Assembly: GCF_900116555.1 (NCBI RefSeq)
Contig: NZ_FPAT01000002.1
Coordinates: 310,001-374,000, forward strand
Direction of reading: 5' to 3'
From: Actinopolyspora lacussalsi subsp. righensis
GTDB lineage: Bacteria; Actinomycetota; Actinomycetes; Mycobacteriales; Pseudonocardiaceae
DNA length: 64,000 bases
A program made the position numbers and the translations under genes. Below, in pieces: positions 1 to 8,157 of this stretch; positions within the stretch are counted from its first letter, which is position 1; every line of letters starts with the position of its first letter. The notes under the pieces were generated by a model. That model had not been told where the DNA came from, made no database searches, and was given only the letters and a program-made list of their open reading frames with translations.

Positions 1-2
1 GT

Positions 3-416
3 TGCTCCGATCAGGGGGTCGTCGAGGAAGTCGCCCAGGACACTTTCCTGGGGGTGTGGCGTTACGCCAAGCGGTACGAGCGGGGAAACATCGGTGGCTG
101 GATCTGGACCATCGCTGCTCGGCGTCTCATCGACGCCCAGCGGGCACGGGGTGCCAGACCCGAACAGGCGAGCGAAGTAATCGACACCGCCCGTACGACT
201 CCATCGGCCGAGCAGCACGCACTCAGCGGTGTCGAACACGGTGAACTGGGCGCGGCGCTGTACGGCTTGTCGCCGGAACTCCGGGACGTCGTGCGGGCCA
301 CGATCATCGACGGCATGAGCATGGCGGATGCGGCCACCGTGCTCGGAATTCCGGAGGGAACCGTCAAGACCCGCGTCCGACGCGCCCGAGTTCTGCTGCG
401 GGAGGCCCTGGCATGA
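3..416 (+). CDS. ECF-type RNA polymerase sigma factor, 5' end outside window
   Basis: The reading frame is open from the window edge, so the start lies upstream. The first residues (VVEEVAQDTFLGVWRYA) are a sigma-70 region 2 core, followed by GWIWTIAARRLID (region 2.4). The C-terminal part LSPELRDVVRATIIDGMSMADAATVLGIPEGTVKTRVRRAR is a region 4 helix-turn-helix, written here in family terms as the -35 recognition helix. About 137 codons are visible; whole ECF factors are near 170-200. The stop overlaps the start of the anti-sigma gene by 4 bases (ATGA), so the two are almost certainly translated together. Target promoters cannot be told from this fragment. Confidence 0.9.
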   Translation, partial: CSDQGVVEEVAQDTFLGVWRYAKRYERGNIGGWIWTIAARRLIDAQRARGARPEQASEVIDTARTTPSAEQHALSGVEHGELGAALYGLSPELRDVVRATIIDGMSMADAATVLGIPEGTVKTRVRRARVLLREALA

Positions 417-1255
417 CGTACCCGAGGAAGATTGATATGGACTGGCACGTTCCCGAGGATCAGCTGGACGCGTATGTCTCCGGGGAGAGCGGAGAGACCC
501 AGGCCTGGTCCGTGGAATCACATCTCGTCGAGTGCGCGAGGTGTTCCGATCGGGTCGCTCGGGCCGTGGCGAACACCGAACTGGCACCGCCGGTCGAGAG
601 CGTGCGCGAACGAGTACTCGGCCACATCAACGATGAAGCACACCCTCGAACAGCGTTTTCCCGGTCACGCATCCGGCGGCTCCTCGCCGCGGCCCCCGCC
701 CTGCGCTTGCCCTGGTTGGTGGCAGCGGTGTTCGTCGTCGCGTGTGCCGCCGCGTTGAGCCTGCTCAGCAGTGGGCCGGAACAAGCGGGGTCCGTGCTGC
801 TCCTCAACGCACCACTGCTGCCCCTGGCCGGAGTGGCGCTGAGCTATGGGCCTGGGATGGATCCCGCATACGAACTCACGCTGACGACTCCGTACTCGGG
901 GCTGCGGTTGTTGCTGTTTCGCACGATCGGTGTGTTGGCAGTGACGATTCCGTTGCTACTGGGCACGAGCTTCGTTTTCCCCACAGGGGGGATGTCCGCC
1001 GTTGCCTGGTTGCTGCCCTGCCTAGCGCTCGTACTGGTGACACTGCTGCTGGGAAGCTGGATCGAACACCGTCTCGCCGCGGTGCTCGTCGGTGCGGCGT
1101 GGAGCGCTGCGGTGCTCGTGCCCCGGTTTCTGCTCGTGGTCGATGTGTCACGGGTGTTCGATCCGTTGTTCCAGTTGACCTGGGGTGGAGTGGTTGTGCT
1201 CAGCGCGGTGACGCTGATCGGGCGACGCTCGGCTTTCGACAGGATGGGCAGTTGA
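413..1255 (+). CDS. zinc-finger anti-sigma factor with about six membrane helices
   Basis: The N-terminal 45 residues hold a zf-HC2 type anti-sigma motif, HxxxCxxC at H37, C41 and C44, which in this family binds zinc and clamps the partner sigma factor. After a cytoplasmic linker come about six hydrophobic segments (starting near LPWLVAAVFVVACAAAL and ending near WGGVVVLSAVTLIG), so the protein is a polytopic membrane sensor rather than the usual single-pass RskA type. The start overlaps the sigma stop (ATGA). Its likely role is to hold the upstream ECF factor inactive until an envelope signal arrives; the signal is unknown. 280 aa. Confidence 0.8.
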   Translation: MTYPRKIDMDWHVPEDQLDAYVSGESGETQAWSVESHLVECARCSDRVARAVANTELAPPVESVRERVLGHINDEAHPRTAFSRSRIRRLLAAAPALRLPWLVAAVFVVACAAALSLLSSGPEQAGSVLLLNAPLLPLAGVALSYGPGMDPAYELTLTTPYSGLRLLLFRTIGVLAVTIPLLLGTSFVFPTGGMSAVAWLLPCLALVLVTLLLGSWIEHRLAAVLVGAAWSAAVLVPRFLLVVDVSRVFDPLFQLTWGGVVVLSAVTLIGRRSAFDRMGS

Positions 1256-1273
1256 TATGTCCGGGTCCCTGTG

Positions 1274-1297
1274 GATTTCGCGAGAAATTGACGCGCC
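1274..1297 (+). repeat. dispersed GCGA-loop hairpin repeat, copy 1
   Basis: Contains GATTTCGCGAGAAATTGACG, the core shared by six intergenic sites in this window. ATTTC pairs with GAAAT around a GCGA tetraloop. This copy lies 18 bases after the anti-sigma stop and has lost the left GGCG arm found in the other copies, so it is the most degenerate. Confidence 0.75.
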
Positions 1298-1314
1298 CCT
1301 GGCCGGGTACAGCC

Positions 1315-1914
1315 TCAGCCACCCGCCTCCTCCCGGAGCAGCCGGAGCGCCGCCCGGTGGGCCCGGTGCAGCGGGGTGGCGTCCTTGCGCAGCGTCGCGC
1401 GCACCACGGCTCCCTCCAGCAGCAGGAACCACTCCTCGGCCACGTCGGACGGATCGGGGCACCCGGCCGCCTCGGCGATCTCCGCCAGCCACGTGCGGAT
1501 CCCTTCCTTGTTCCGCTCGATGATCTCGCGCCCGGGGTGCTCGGGGTCGGTCAGCTCCACTCCGGCGTTGACGAATCCGCACCCCCGGAATCCGTCCGCC
1601 ACGGTCCACTCCTCGTAACCGTCGAACACCGCCGACAGCCGCTGCTCGGTCGTCTCGCTACCCGCGGACACGCGTTCCAGGGTTTCCCGCCAGCGCCGGT
1701 CCCGCTCGGCCAGGTGCTCGGCCACCAGCCCGTCCTTCGAGCCGAAGTGCGCGTACAGCGTCACCTTGGTCACCCCGGCACGCGCCGCGAGCGTGTTGAC
1801 CCCCACCGCCCGGATGCCGGACTCGTAGAACAGCCGCGATGCCGTTCGCAGGATGCGTTGCCTTGCCGAACCGGGTTCGCTCGTCACCGACCCACTGTGC
1901 TTCGTATCCACCAT
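1315..1914 (-). CDS. TetR/AcrR family transcriptional regulator
   Basis: 199 aa. The N-terminal helix-turn-helix reads RILRTASRLFYESGIRAVGVNTLAARAGVTKVTLYAHFGSKDGL (residues about 20-63), the classic TetR DNA-binding fold. The C-terminal half carries the conserved GCGFVNAGVEL segment seen in small TetR repressors of the YxaF/LmrA kind. It is divergent from the haloacid dehalogenase gene, with a near-perfect palindrome between them. The simplest reading is a repressor of itself and of the dehalogenase. The ligand is unknown. Confidence 0.88.
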   Translation of the reverse strand: MVDTKHSGSVTSEPGSARQRILRTASRLFYESGIRAVGVNTLAARAGVTKVTLYAHFGSKDGLVAEHLAERDRRWRETLERVSAGSETTEQRLSAVFDGYEEWTVADGFRGCGFVNAGVELTDPEHPGREIIERNKEGIRTWLAEIAEAAGCPDPSDVAEEWFLLLEGAVVRATLRKDATPLHRAHRAALRLLREEAGG

Positions 1915-1926
1915 CGGTTGCCACTA

Positions 1927-1942
1927 TACAAACCGGTATGTA
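1927..1942. promoter_or_regulatory. probable TetR operator
   Basis: TACAAACCGGTATGTA is a 16-bp inverted repeat with one mismatched pair, centred on CCGG. It lies in the 78-bp divergent gap between the TetR gene and the dehalogenase gene, about 12 bases upstream of the TetR start codon, a normal place for an autoregulatory operator. Confidence 0.6.
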
Positions 1943-1992
1943 GGGTACGGCTGCCGGTGTCCCCGGCGGCATTTCGAGACGGAGGTAGTTCG

Positions 1993-2670
1993 ATGAGCAC
2001 CACCAAGCCCGTGGCAGTCGCGTTCGACGTGCTGGAGACCCTGCTGGACCTGCGCGCGCTGCGCACCCGCTTCACCGACATCGGCCAGCCGGCCGAGATG
2101 CTGCACCCCTGGTTCCTGCGGTTCCAGCGCGACGCGATGGCGCTGTCGCTGTCCGGTGAGTTCGGCTCGTTCCCCGCTGTGGCCCGCCAGGCGCTGCGCA
2201 CCGAGAGCGAGCACACCGCGAGCGAGTCCGACATCGACCACGTGCTCGACGGATTCGCCCACCTGCCCGCCCACCCGGACGCGGAGCCCGCGCTGCGCGA
2301 GCTCTCCGAGGCCGGGGTGCGCGTGGGGTGCCTGACCGTCGGCAGTCCGGAGAACACCGCGAGGTTCCTGGAAAACGCCGGTCTGGCGCGGCACGTCGAT
2401 CAAGTGGTCACCGCCGAGCAGGCGGGCATCTGGAAGCCCTCGCCCACCGTCTACCGGGCCACCGCCTATCAGCTGGAAGTGGCACCCCGCGACATGGCGC
2501 TGGTCGCGGTGCACGCCTGGGACTGCCACGGTGCCAAGCGCGCGGGCTGCACCTCGGGCTGGTGCTCCCGGTTGGAGGGCGAACCGGGTGACGTCTTCGA
2601 CGCCCCCGACGTGACCGGCGACGACCTCGTCACCATCGCGGACCGGTTGCTCGCGCTGCCCACCCGGTGA
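1993..2670 (+). CDS. haloacid dehalogenase type II (HAD superfamily)
   Basis: 225 aa, the usual size for L-2-haloacid dehalogenases, which hydrolyse the carbon-halogen bond of short 2-haloacids. Visible motifs are the nucleophile region AFDVLETLLD (Asp12, Thr16), the lysine motif IWKPSPTVYRA, and the signature VAVHAWDCHGAKRAG. The ATG is preceded by GGAGGTAG with normal spacing; the reading frame is open far upstream but without homology. It is divergent from a TetR gene that probably controls it. A phosphatase or other HAD hydrolase role is possible, but the HAWD motif favours dehalogenase. Confidence 0.85.
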   Translation: MSTTKPVAVAFDVLETLLDLRALRTRFTDIGQPAEMLHPWFLRFQRDAMALSLSGEFGSFPAVARQALRTESEHTASESDIDHVLDGFAHLPAHPDAEPALRELSEAGVRVGCLTVGSPENTARFLENAGLARHVDQVVTAEQAGIWKPSPTVYRATAYQLEVAPRDMALVAVHAWDCHGAKRAGCTSGWCSRLEGEPGDVFDAPDVTGDDLVTIADRLLALPTR

Positions 2671-2770
2671 CCCGGCGAGTCCACGGACAACTCCTCGTCA
2701 CCGTCGAACGCATCCCCCAATAGGATGCTGGTGTTCGACACGAATCCGCAGCCAGGCGAGGAGGGGGCGA

Positions 2771-3646
2771 ATGTCGGCAGGCGAAGACTCGGAAGCCACG
2801 GCGTTTCCCGGGGCACCCACGGAGTCTCACCGGGCGCTCACGGCGTTTCACGGGCGCGCGGGCGACCACAACGATCGTGCCATGGCCGGGGCGCGGGTCC
2901 TGGGCACCGAACTCGCCCGCTACATGCGAGCCGGGCTGACGCGGATCGGCCAGTCGCGTCCGGCGCTGAACGCGGGCTGGGAAACCGAACTCACCGCCGC
3001 GTTACCGGAGTTGCGCAGGCTCGCCGACCGGTACGAGACCCTGCTGGCGGCGGGCGCCAGGCCGGTCACCGCGTTGAACAGGTGCGCGGTGGCGCTGGCG
3101 ACGTTGCCGGTGGTCGCCCGGCACCGGCCCGACGCCTGCGTAGTCTGGCTGGACGCGCACCCCGACCTGCACACTCCGGCGACCTCGGACAGTGGCTACC
3201 TGGGCGGCATGGTGCTGGCAGGTGCCAGCGGGATGTGGGAGTCCGGGCTCGGTGGGAATCTCTCGACGGGCAACATCGTGCTCGGCGGTGTGCGCGACAT
3301 CGACGAGGCGGAACAGCGGTTGCTTTCCGAAGGCACCATCAGCGCCGTGTCCGCGGGTGAGGACATGGTGGACAACCTCCGCACCGCGATCGCGGGCAGG
3401 CCGGTGTACTTCCACCTCGACTGCGACGTGCTCGAACCGGGGCTGCTGGGCACCGACTACCGGGTGCCGGGCGGGCTCACGCTCGAAGGGCTGCGTGCGG
3501 TGGCCGGGATGCTCGCCGAGCACGAGACGGTCGGTGTGGAGCTCGGCGAGTTCGAGACGATCCAGCCCACCGGGGAGACCGACACGCAGGCGGCACAGCG
3601 GTTGATCGAGGCGGTCTCGCCGCTGCTGGACAACACGCGCGGCTGA
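2771..3646 (+). CDS. ureohydrolase (arginase/agmatinase) family protein with altered metal site
   Basis: 291 aa. The motif DAHPD (D128, H130, D132) and the motif LDCDVLEP (D217, D219) are the second and third metal-binding motifs of arginases and agmatinases, which hydrolyse guanidino compounds to urea through two manganese ions. The first motif, normally GGDHS, is replaced by ALNRCAV (N103, R104, C105), so the histidine that usually binds the first manganese is absent. E rather than D precedes P in the third motif. A strong GAGGAGGGGG ribosome site lies 2 bases before the ATG region. Either a diverged or one-metal enzyme, or a non-catalytic homologue; the substrate cannot be named. Confidence 0.8.
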   Translation: MSAGEDSEATAFPGAPTESHRALTAFHGRAGDHNDRAMAGARVLGTELARYMRAGLTRIGQSRPALNAGWETELTAALPELRRLADRYETLLAAGARPVTALNRCAVALATLPVVARHRPDACVVWLDAHPDLHTPATSDSGYLGGMVLAGASGMWESGLGGNLSTGNIVLGGVRDIDEAEQRLLSEGTISAVSAGEDMVDNLRTAIAGRPVYFHLDCDVLEPGLLGTDYRVPGGLTLEGLRAVAGMLAEHETVGVELGEFETIQPTGETDTQAAQRLIEAVSPLLDNTRG

Positions 3647-3692
3647 CCCCGAGGTCCTCCCGACCGCCCCGAGCGATCGGGAGGACCGGTCT

Positions 3693-3735
3693 CCGCCCCG
3701 TGCGGAACACCGTGGTGGTGTTCGGCACGGGGCGG
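3693..3735. terminator. bidirectional terminator hairpin
   Basis: A 19-base arm beginning CCGCCCCGTGC pairs with GCACGGGGCGG at the right end, with one mismatch and a 5-base loop. It sits between two convergent genes (the ureohydrolase homologue and the alcohol dehydrogenase), so it probably stops transcription from both sides. Confidence 0.75.
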
Positions 3736-3795
3736 TCGGTGAGCGCCGTTCGGGGAGCGGCAGTTCGTTCCCGGCCGGTGCGGGTCACCCGGCTG

Positions 3796-4842
3796 TCACG
3801 GGCGGACCAGCACCTTGAGCGCCTCGCGCTCGTGCATGGCGCGGTAGCCGTCGGCCACGTCGTCGAGCCCGACCGCCTTGTCGAACACCAGGCCGGGCTG
3901 GAGCCTGCCCTCCAGCACGTCGGGCAGCAGCTCCGGGATGTAGTTGCGTGCCGGTGCGACTCCGCCGCTGATGGTGACGTTGCGGAAGAACGCCTCGGCC
4001 GACTGCGGGATGCTCGCGTAGGTCGGCGCGCCGACCCTGCCGATCGCTCCGCCGTCGCGCACCACGCCCACGGCGGTGGCCAGCGAGTCGTCCGTGCCGA
4101 CGCACTCCAGCACGTGCGGGGCGCCGTGCCCGCCGGTGAGCTCGCGCACCCGTTCGATGCCCTCGGCGCCGCGTTCCGGCACCACGTCGGTGGCGCCGAA
4201 CCGCCTGGCCAGGTCGGTGCGCGGAGTGTGCCTGCCCATGATGACGATCCGGTCGGCGCCGAGGCGGGCGGAGGCGAGCACACCGGACAGCCCGACCGCG
4301 CCGTCGCCGACCACGACCACTGTGGAGCCCCGTTTCACCGAGGCGGAGACGGCGGCGTGGTGGCCGGTGCTGAACACGTCGGAGAGGGTGAGCAGCGAGG
4401 CGCTCAGCGCCTCGTCGGAACCACCGGGCAGCCGGACCAGGGTTCCTTCCGCTTGCGGCACGCGCACGGCCTCGCCCTGGCCGCCGTCCACTCCGTCGGA
4501 GCCCCACATCCCGCCGTTGACGCAGGAGGTGTGCAGCCCGTCGTCGCAGAACTCGCAGTTGCCGTCGGAGAAGGTGAACGGCGAGACCACTACTTCGCCG
4601 CGTTGCGGCGAGTTCACGTCGGAGCCGGTCTCCTCGACCACGCCGAGGAACTCGTGCCCGATGCGCTGGGGCTCAGCGGGGCCGTCGCCGTCCAGTCCGA
4701 CTCCCCGGTAGGGCCACAGGTCGCTGCCGCAGATGCAGGCGTGGGTCACCCGCACGATCGCGTCGGTGCTCTCCCGCAGCGTGGGGTCGGGGACCTCGCC
4801 GACGCGGATGTCCTTCGGGCCGTGGAGCAGTGTTGCCTTCAA
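3796..4842 (-). CDS. zinc-dependent alcohol dehydrogenase (MDR superfamily)
   Basis: 348 aa, full length. Visible are the catalytic zinc region CICGSDLWPYRG, the GHEFLGVVEETG motif, a cysteine-containing lobe (CEFCDDGLHTSC) in the structural-zinc position, and the Rossmann motif VVVVGDGAVGLSGVLAS for NAD(P). The family oxidises alcohols or reduces aldehydes and ketones. A second MDR gene lies just upstream on the same strand, 61 bases away, so the two may be co-transcribed from the promoter near 5.99 kb. The substrate is unknown. Confidence 0.85.
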   Translation of the reverse strand: MKATLLHGPKDIRVGEVPDPTLRESTDAIVRVTHACICGSDLWPYRGVGLDGDGPAEPQRIGHEFLGVVEETGSDVNSPQRGEVVVSPFTFSDGNCEFCDDGLHTSCVNGGMWGSDGVDGGQGEAVRVPQAEGTLVRLPGGSDEALSASLLTLSDVFSTGHHAAVSASVKRGSTVVVVGDGAVGLSGVLASARLGADRIVIMGRHTPRTDLARRFGATDVVPERGAEGIERVRELTGGHGAPHVLECVGTDDSLATAVGVVRDGGAIGRVGAPTYASIPQSAEAFFRNVTISGGVAPARNYIPELLPDVLEGRLQPGLVFDKAVGLDDVADGYRAMHEREALKVLVRP

Positions 4843-4903
4843 GTGTGCGAACTCCGGATGAGGTGGGTTGTCGATTTCACGATTCGTCGGTGAGCGGGTG
4901 TGC

Positions 4904-5917
4904 TCAGCGCAGGTCGACCAGCATCTTGCCGGTGTTCTCGCCGCGCATCATGCCGAGGAACGCCTCGGGTGCTCTGTCCAGACCGTGCAGCACGGTCTCC
5001 TCGTAGCGGATGCGTCCCTGGCGCAGCCAGCCGCCGACCTCGGTCATGAACTCCGGGTACTTGTCGAAGTGGTCGATGACGATGAAGCCGCGCGCGGTGA
5101 GCCGTTTGCTGACCATCTGGAACATGCCGCGCGGTCCCGGCTGCGCGTCGACCTCGTTGTACTGCGAGATCGCGCCGCACATCGCGATGCGGCCGAAGTC
5201 GTTCATGGTGTGGATCGCGGCTTCCAGGTGGTCGCCGCCGACGTTGTCGAAGTAGACGTCGATCCCGTCGGGGGCGGCTTCGGCCAGCTGCTGGTGAACC
5301 GGTCCCCGCTTGTAGTTGAAGGCCGCGTCGAATCCGAGGTCCTCGGTGAGGTGTCGGACTTTCTCGTCCGATCCGGCGCTGCCGACGACCCGGCGTGCCC
5401 CGTGCAGCTTGGCGAGCTGTCCGGCGATGGAGCCGACCGCGCCGGCCGCCCCGGAGATGAACACGACGTCGGTCTCGCGCAGCCCGGTGATCTCGAACAG
5501 TCCGGTGTAGGCGGTCAGTCCGGGTGCGCCGAGTACGCCGAGGAACGCGTTGGGTTCGGCCAGCTCCGGGTCCAACCGCCTCGCGGCCCCGGCGTCGAGC
5601 ACGGCGTACTCGCGCCAGCCGAGCACGTGCATCACGAGGTCGCCGGGCTGAAAGCCCTCGGCCTCGGAGGCGACCACCTCGCCGACCGCCGCGCCGGTCA
5701 GCGGTTCACCGACCTGGAAGGGGGCCACGTAGGAGGGGCGGTCGTCCATCTGACCGCGCATGGCCGGGTCGACGCTCATCACCAGGTTGCGCACCAGCAG
5801 TTGCCCGGCCGCCGGTTCGCTCACCGGCACGGTGGCGGTCTCGAAGGTCCTGTCGGTGGGCCACCCGCTGGGGCGTTCGGCGAGCCGTACTTCTCGTGCT
5901 GTCTCGGGCAGTGACAA
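4904..5917 (-). CDS. NADP-dependent oxidoreductase, leukotriene B4 12-hydroxydehydrogenase/CurA-like
   Basis: The sequence REVRLAERPSGWPT, then MSVDPAMRGQMDD, GAAGAVGSIAGQLAK and YFDNVGGDHLEA, marks the zinc-free MDR group that reduces alpha,beta-unsaturated ketones and aldehydes with NADPH. I chose a TTG start at 5915-5917, giving MSLPETAREVRL (337 aa), because GGGAG lies 9 bases upstream and family members start here. The ATG at 5999-6001 would add 28 non-homologous residues and overlap a palindromic operator. It is divergent from an aldo/keto reductase and probably controlled by the MarR protein encoded downstream. Confidence 0.82.
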   Translation of the reverse strand: MSLPETAREVRLAERPSGWPTDRTFETATVPVSEPAAGQLLVRNLVMSVDPAMRGQMDDRPSYVAPFQVGEPLTGAAVGEVVASEAEGFQPGDLVMHVLGWREYAVLDAGAARRLDPELAEPNAFLGVLGAPGLTAYTGLFEITGLRETDVVFISGAAGAVGSIAGQLAKLHGARRVVGSAGSDEKVRHLTEDLGFDAAFNYKRGPVHQQLAEAAPDGIDVYFDNVGGDHLEAAIHTMNDFGRIAMCGAISQYNEVDAQPGPRGMFQMVSKRLTARGFIVIDHFDKYPEFMTEVGGWLRQGRIRYEETVLHGLDRAPEAFLGMMRGENTGKMLVDLR

Positions 5918-5991
5918 CTGCTTGTTCTCCCGGGGTCGTGGTTCGGTTCGGGATCTCGTCCGCTTCGTCCCGCGGGCGAGACCAATTTTCA

Positions 5992-6031
5992 TTGTACACA
6001 ACTTAACTTTCTAAGTTTGTGTTGTGCGCAA
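5992..6031. promoter_or_regulatory. paired MarR-type operators in a divergent promoter
   Basis: TTGTACACAA (5992-6001) and TTGTGCGCAA (6022-6031) each differ by one base from TTGTGCACAA, the exact palindrome in front of the MarR gene at 8160-8169. Their centres are 30 bp apart, about three helical turns, and they flank an inverted repeat AACTTA-ACTTTC-TAAGTT. The stretch is unusually AT-rich for this genome. It lies between the divergent MDR and aldo/keto reductase genes, which suggests joint control by the MarR protein. Confidence 0.6.
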
Positions 6032-6261
6032 TTGATATTGTGGTCCGGCGGTCGGGGAGAACGACTCACGGGGCACGAGGCTTCCGTGGGAAGGGTTGTC
6101 GTGATCGGCTGGAGTGCTACCGGCTCGTCGGGCCGTGCCGTTGCGGCCCGTCGGTGTTCGCCACCGAGCGGGGCCGCACGATCGGCCGCGACACGCACGA
6201 ACCGTTGGTGAGCACCGGCAGAACCGACCGGAACGAGCGATGACAGGAGAGGACCGCACCC

Positions 6262-7290
6262 GTGGACCACGTTTCACTCGGCAGGACCGGAGTCAAGGTC
6301 AGCCCGCTGTGCCTGGGCGCCATGAACTTCGGTGCCTGGGGCAACCCCGATCACGACGACTCGATTCGAATCATCCACCGCGCGCTGGACGCGGGCATCA
6401 ACTTCATCGACACCGCCGATGTGTACTCGCACGGCGAGTCGGAGGAGATCGTCGGCAAGGCCCTCGCCGACGGGCGCAGGGACGACGTCGTGCTGGCAAC
6501 CAAGGCGCACGCCCCGATGGGCGAGGACCCCAACCGGCGCGGCAACTCGCGCCGCTGGATCGTCCGCGAGGTGGAGAACAGCCTGCGCAGGCTGGGTACC
6601 GACCACATCGATCTCTACCAGATCCACCGGCCCGACCCCGACACCCACATCGACGAGACGCTGGGTGCGCTGACCGACCTGATCCGGGACGGCAAGATCC
6701 GCTACGCGGGCTGTTCCACGTTCCCCGCTCACCGGATCGTGGAATCCCACTGGGTGGCCGAGCAGCGCGTGCGGGAGCGGTTCGTCACCGAGCAGCCGCC
6801 CTACTCGATCCTTACCAGGGGAATCGAGGCCGACGTGCTGCCAGTGGCCCGCGAGTACGGCATGGGGGTGCTCCCGTGGAGCCCGCTGTCCGGTGGTTGG
6901 CTCTCCGGCAAGTACCGACGGGGACAGGACGCGCCGAACACCCACCGGGCCAACTTCATGCCCGACCGGTTCGACCCGAGCAAGCCCGACAACGTGCGCA
7001 AGCTCGACGCCGTCGAGGAGCTGGCGCGACTGGCCGCCGACTCCGGGATCACGCTGGTGGACCTGGCGCTGGCGTTCGTGCTCAGCCACCCCGCGGTGAC
7101 CGCGCCGATCATCGGCCCGCGCACCAAGGAGCAGCTGGAGTCCCAGCTCGGCGCGGCGGACATCCGCCTCGACACGGCGACACTGGACCGCATCGACGAG
7201 ATCGTGCCGCCCGGGGCCACGCTCAACCCGGCCGATGTCGGCTGGACCCCGCCGGATCTGGAGCGCAAGGAGCTGCGCCGTAGGCGTTGA
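6262..7290 (+). CDS. aldo/keto reductase
   Basis: 342 aa with a TIM-barrel AKR pattern: GLGAMNFG-type start (LCLGAMNFGAWG), FIDTADVYSHGESEE with catalytic Asp and Tyr, the lysine in LATKAHAP, and the histidine in YQIHRPD. The C-terminal IIGPRTKEQLESQL segment is the NADPH-binding signature. The GTG start at 6262 follows AGGAGAGG with good spacing. These enzymes reduce carbonyls. It shares a divergent promoter region with the MDR reductase and is followed by the MarR gene on the opposite strand, so a carbonyl or oxidant stress unit is likely. Confidence 0.87.
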   Translation: MDHVSLGRTGVKVSPLCLGAMNFGAWGNPDHDDSIRIIHRALDAGINFIDTADVYSHGESEEIVGKALADGRRDDVVLATKAHAPMGEDPNRRGNSRRWIVREVENSLRRLGTDHIDLYQIHRPDPDTHIDETLGALTDLIRDGKIRYAGCSTFPAHRIVESHWVAEQRVRERFVTEQPPYSILTRGIEADVLPVAREYGMGVLPWSPLSGGWLSGKYRRGQDAPNTHRANFMPDRFDPSKPDNVRKLDAVEELARLAADSGITLVDLALAFVLSHPAVTAPIIGPRTKEQLESQLGAADIRLDTATLDRIDEIVPPGATLNPADVGWTPPDLERKELRRRR

Positions 7291-7310
7291 CAACCCTTGG
7301 CAGGAGCGGC

Positions 7311-7500
7311 TCGGGTGGCGGAACCTCTCGCGGGCTCTCGCTGCGGATGCCCCGACATCGGGTAGGTACTACACAACGTCGGGGCCGTCCTCGCGAGAGC
7401 ACCACGAGAGAACTCGCGGCGGCGCCGGTCGCGGGCGTGGTGGGAGCTCGGTTTTGGGAGCCCTACAGGGGCGGCGATTTCGCGAGAAATTGACGCCGCC
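7311..7500 (+). repeat. composite dispersed repeat, copy A (ends in hairpin repeat copy 2)
   Basis: The segment starting GGTGGCGGAACCTC is repeated in diverged form at about 24.04 kb. It contains the inverted repeat GCCCCGAC (7349-7356) with GTCGGGGC (7378-7385) and the nested CCCGACATCGGG. The last 31 bases (7470-7500) are the second copy of the GCGA-loop hairpin repeat, with GGCGGCG and CGCCGCC arms. No open frame with family resemblance lies here. It fills most of the 336-bp gap between the aldo/keto reductase and the MarR gene. Confidence 0.7.
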
Positions 7501-7558
7501 ACGAAGTCGGGGACGGAAAACCCCTCGCGGGGGCGTCGACTGCCGGTGCGGATCGGAA

Positions 7559-7623
7559 CGGTGGAAAGTCGTGGACCGGCGGAAAGTCGTGGAACGGCGG
7601 AAAGCCTCGGACCGGTGGGAGTC
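7559..7623. repeat. 18-bp tandem repeat, about 3.6 copies
   Basis: Units at 7559-7576, 7577-7594 and 7595-7612 follow the pattern CGGYGGAAAGTCGTGGAM, and a fourth partial unit follows. The array ends 4 bases before the MarR stop codon, so it is the 3' flank of that gene. Confidence 0.75.
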
Positions 7624-7626
7624 CGC

Positions 7627-8139
7627 TCAATCCTGCCGGTCGATCTCCTCGGCGGCTCGGTCCAGTGCCGAGGTGACGCTGTTCAGCGCGCTGTGCAGCT
7701 CGCCGAGCTGCTGTTCGTCCAGCCCCGTGGCGCTGAGAATCCGTCGTGGAATGTCACCGGCCCGCTCGCGCAGCGCGATGCCCTCCTCGGTGGGCCGCAC
7801 CACCACCGAGCGTTCGTCGTCCGGACTGCGCTCCCGCCGTACGAACCCCGCCTTCTCCAGCCGCTTGAGCAGCGGGGAAAGTGTTCCGGAGTCCAGCCGC
7901 AGTGATCGCCCCAGCTCCTTGACGCTGCGTTCGCCGTGTTCCCAAACCGCGAGCATCACCAGGTACTGCGGATAGGTCAGTCCGAGCTCCGCCAGCACCG
8001 GCCGGTACAGCGTGTCGAACGCGCGGGAGGTGGCGTGCAGCACGAAGCACAGCTGACGTTCCAACCGCAGCAGCTGTTCGGAATCCGCGGGAGGTGATTC
8101 GCCGCCGGATTCCCACGCTTCGTCCGTTCGGTCCGACAC
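7627..8139 (-). CDS. MarR family regulator, OhrR-like with conserved N-terminal cysteine
   Basis: 170 aa from the GTG at 8137-8139. The segment LERQLCFVLHATSRA places Cys31 where OhrR-type peroxide sensors have their reactive cysteine (Cys15 in Bacillus OhrR). LGLTYPQYLVMLAVWE and the wing region FVRRERSPDDERSVVVRPTEEG complete the winged helix. OhrR proteins release DNA when that cysteine is oxidised by organic peroxide. A perfect 14-bp palindrome lies just upstream, and two near copies of it sit between the divergent reductase genes. I infer a redox-responsive repressor of itself and those reductases. No ohr peroxidase gene is adjacent. Confidence 0.85.
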   Translation of the reverse strand: MSDRTDEAWESGGESPPADSEQLLRLERQLCFVLHATSRAFDTLYRPVLAELGLTYPQYLVMLAVWEHGERSVKELGRSLRLDSGTLSPLLKRLEKAGFVRRERSPDDERSVVVRPTEEGIALRERAGDIPRRILSATGLDEQQLGELHSALNSVTSALDRAAEEIDRQD

Positions 8140-8157
8140 GTACGCAGCATAACAGTC

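Noticed and set aside
742-1992. Open frame upstream of the haloacid dehalogenase ATG
   Set aside because: High-GC open frame without family similarity that crosses the TetR gene; the ribosome site and homology begin at 1993.
7349-7385. CRISPR repeat or riboswitch in the palindrome-rich gap
   Set aside because: No regular spacer array, and the sequence recurs only in the other composite repeat; no known riboswitch core seen.
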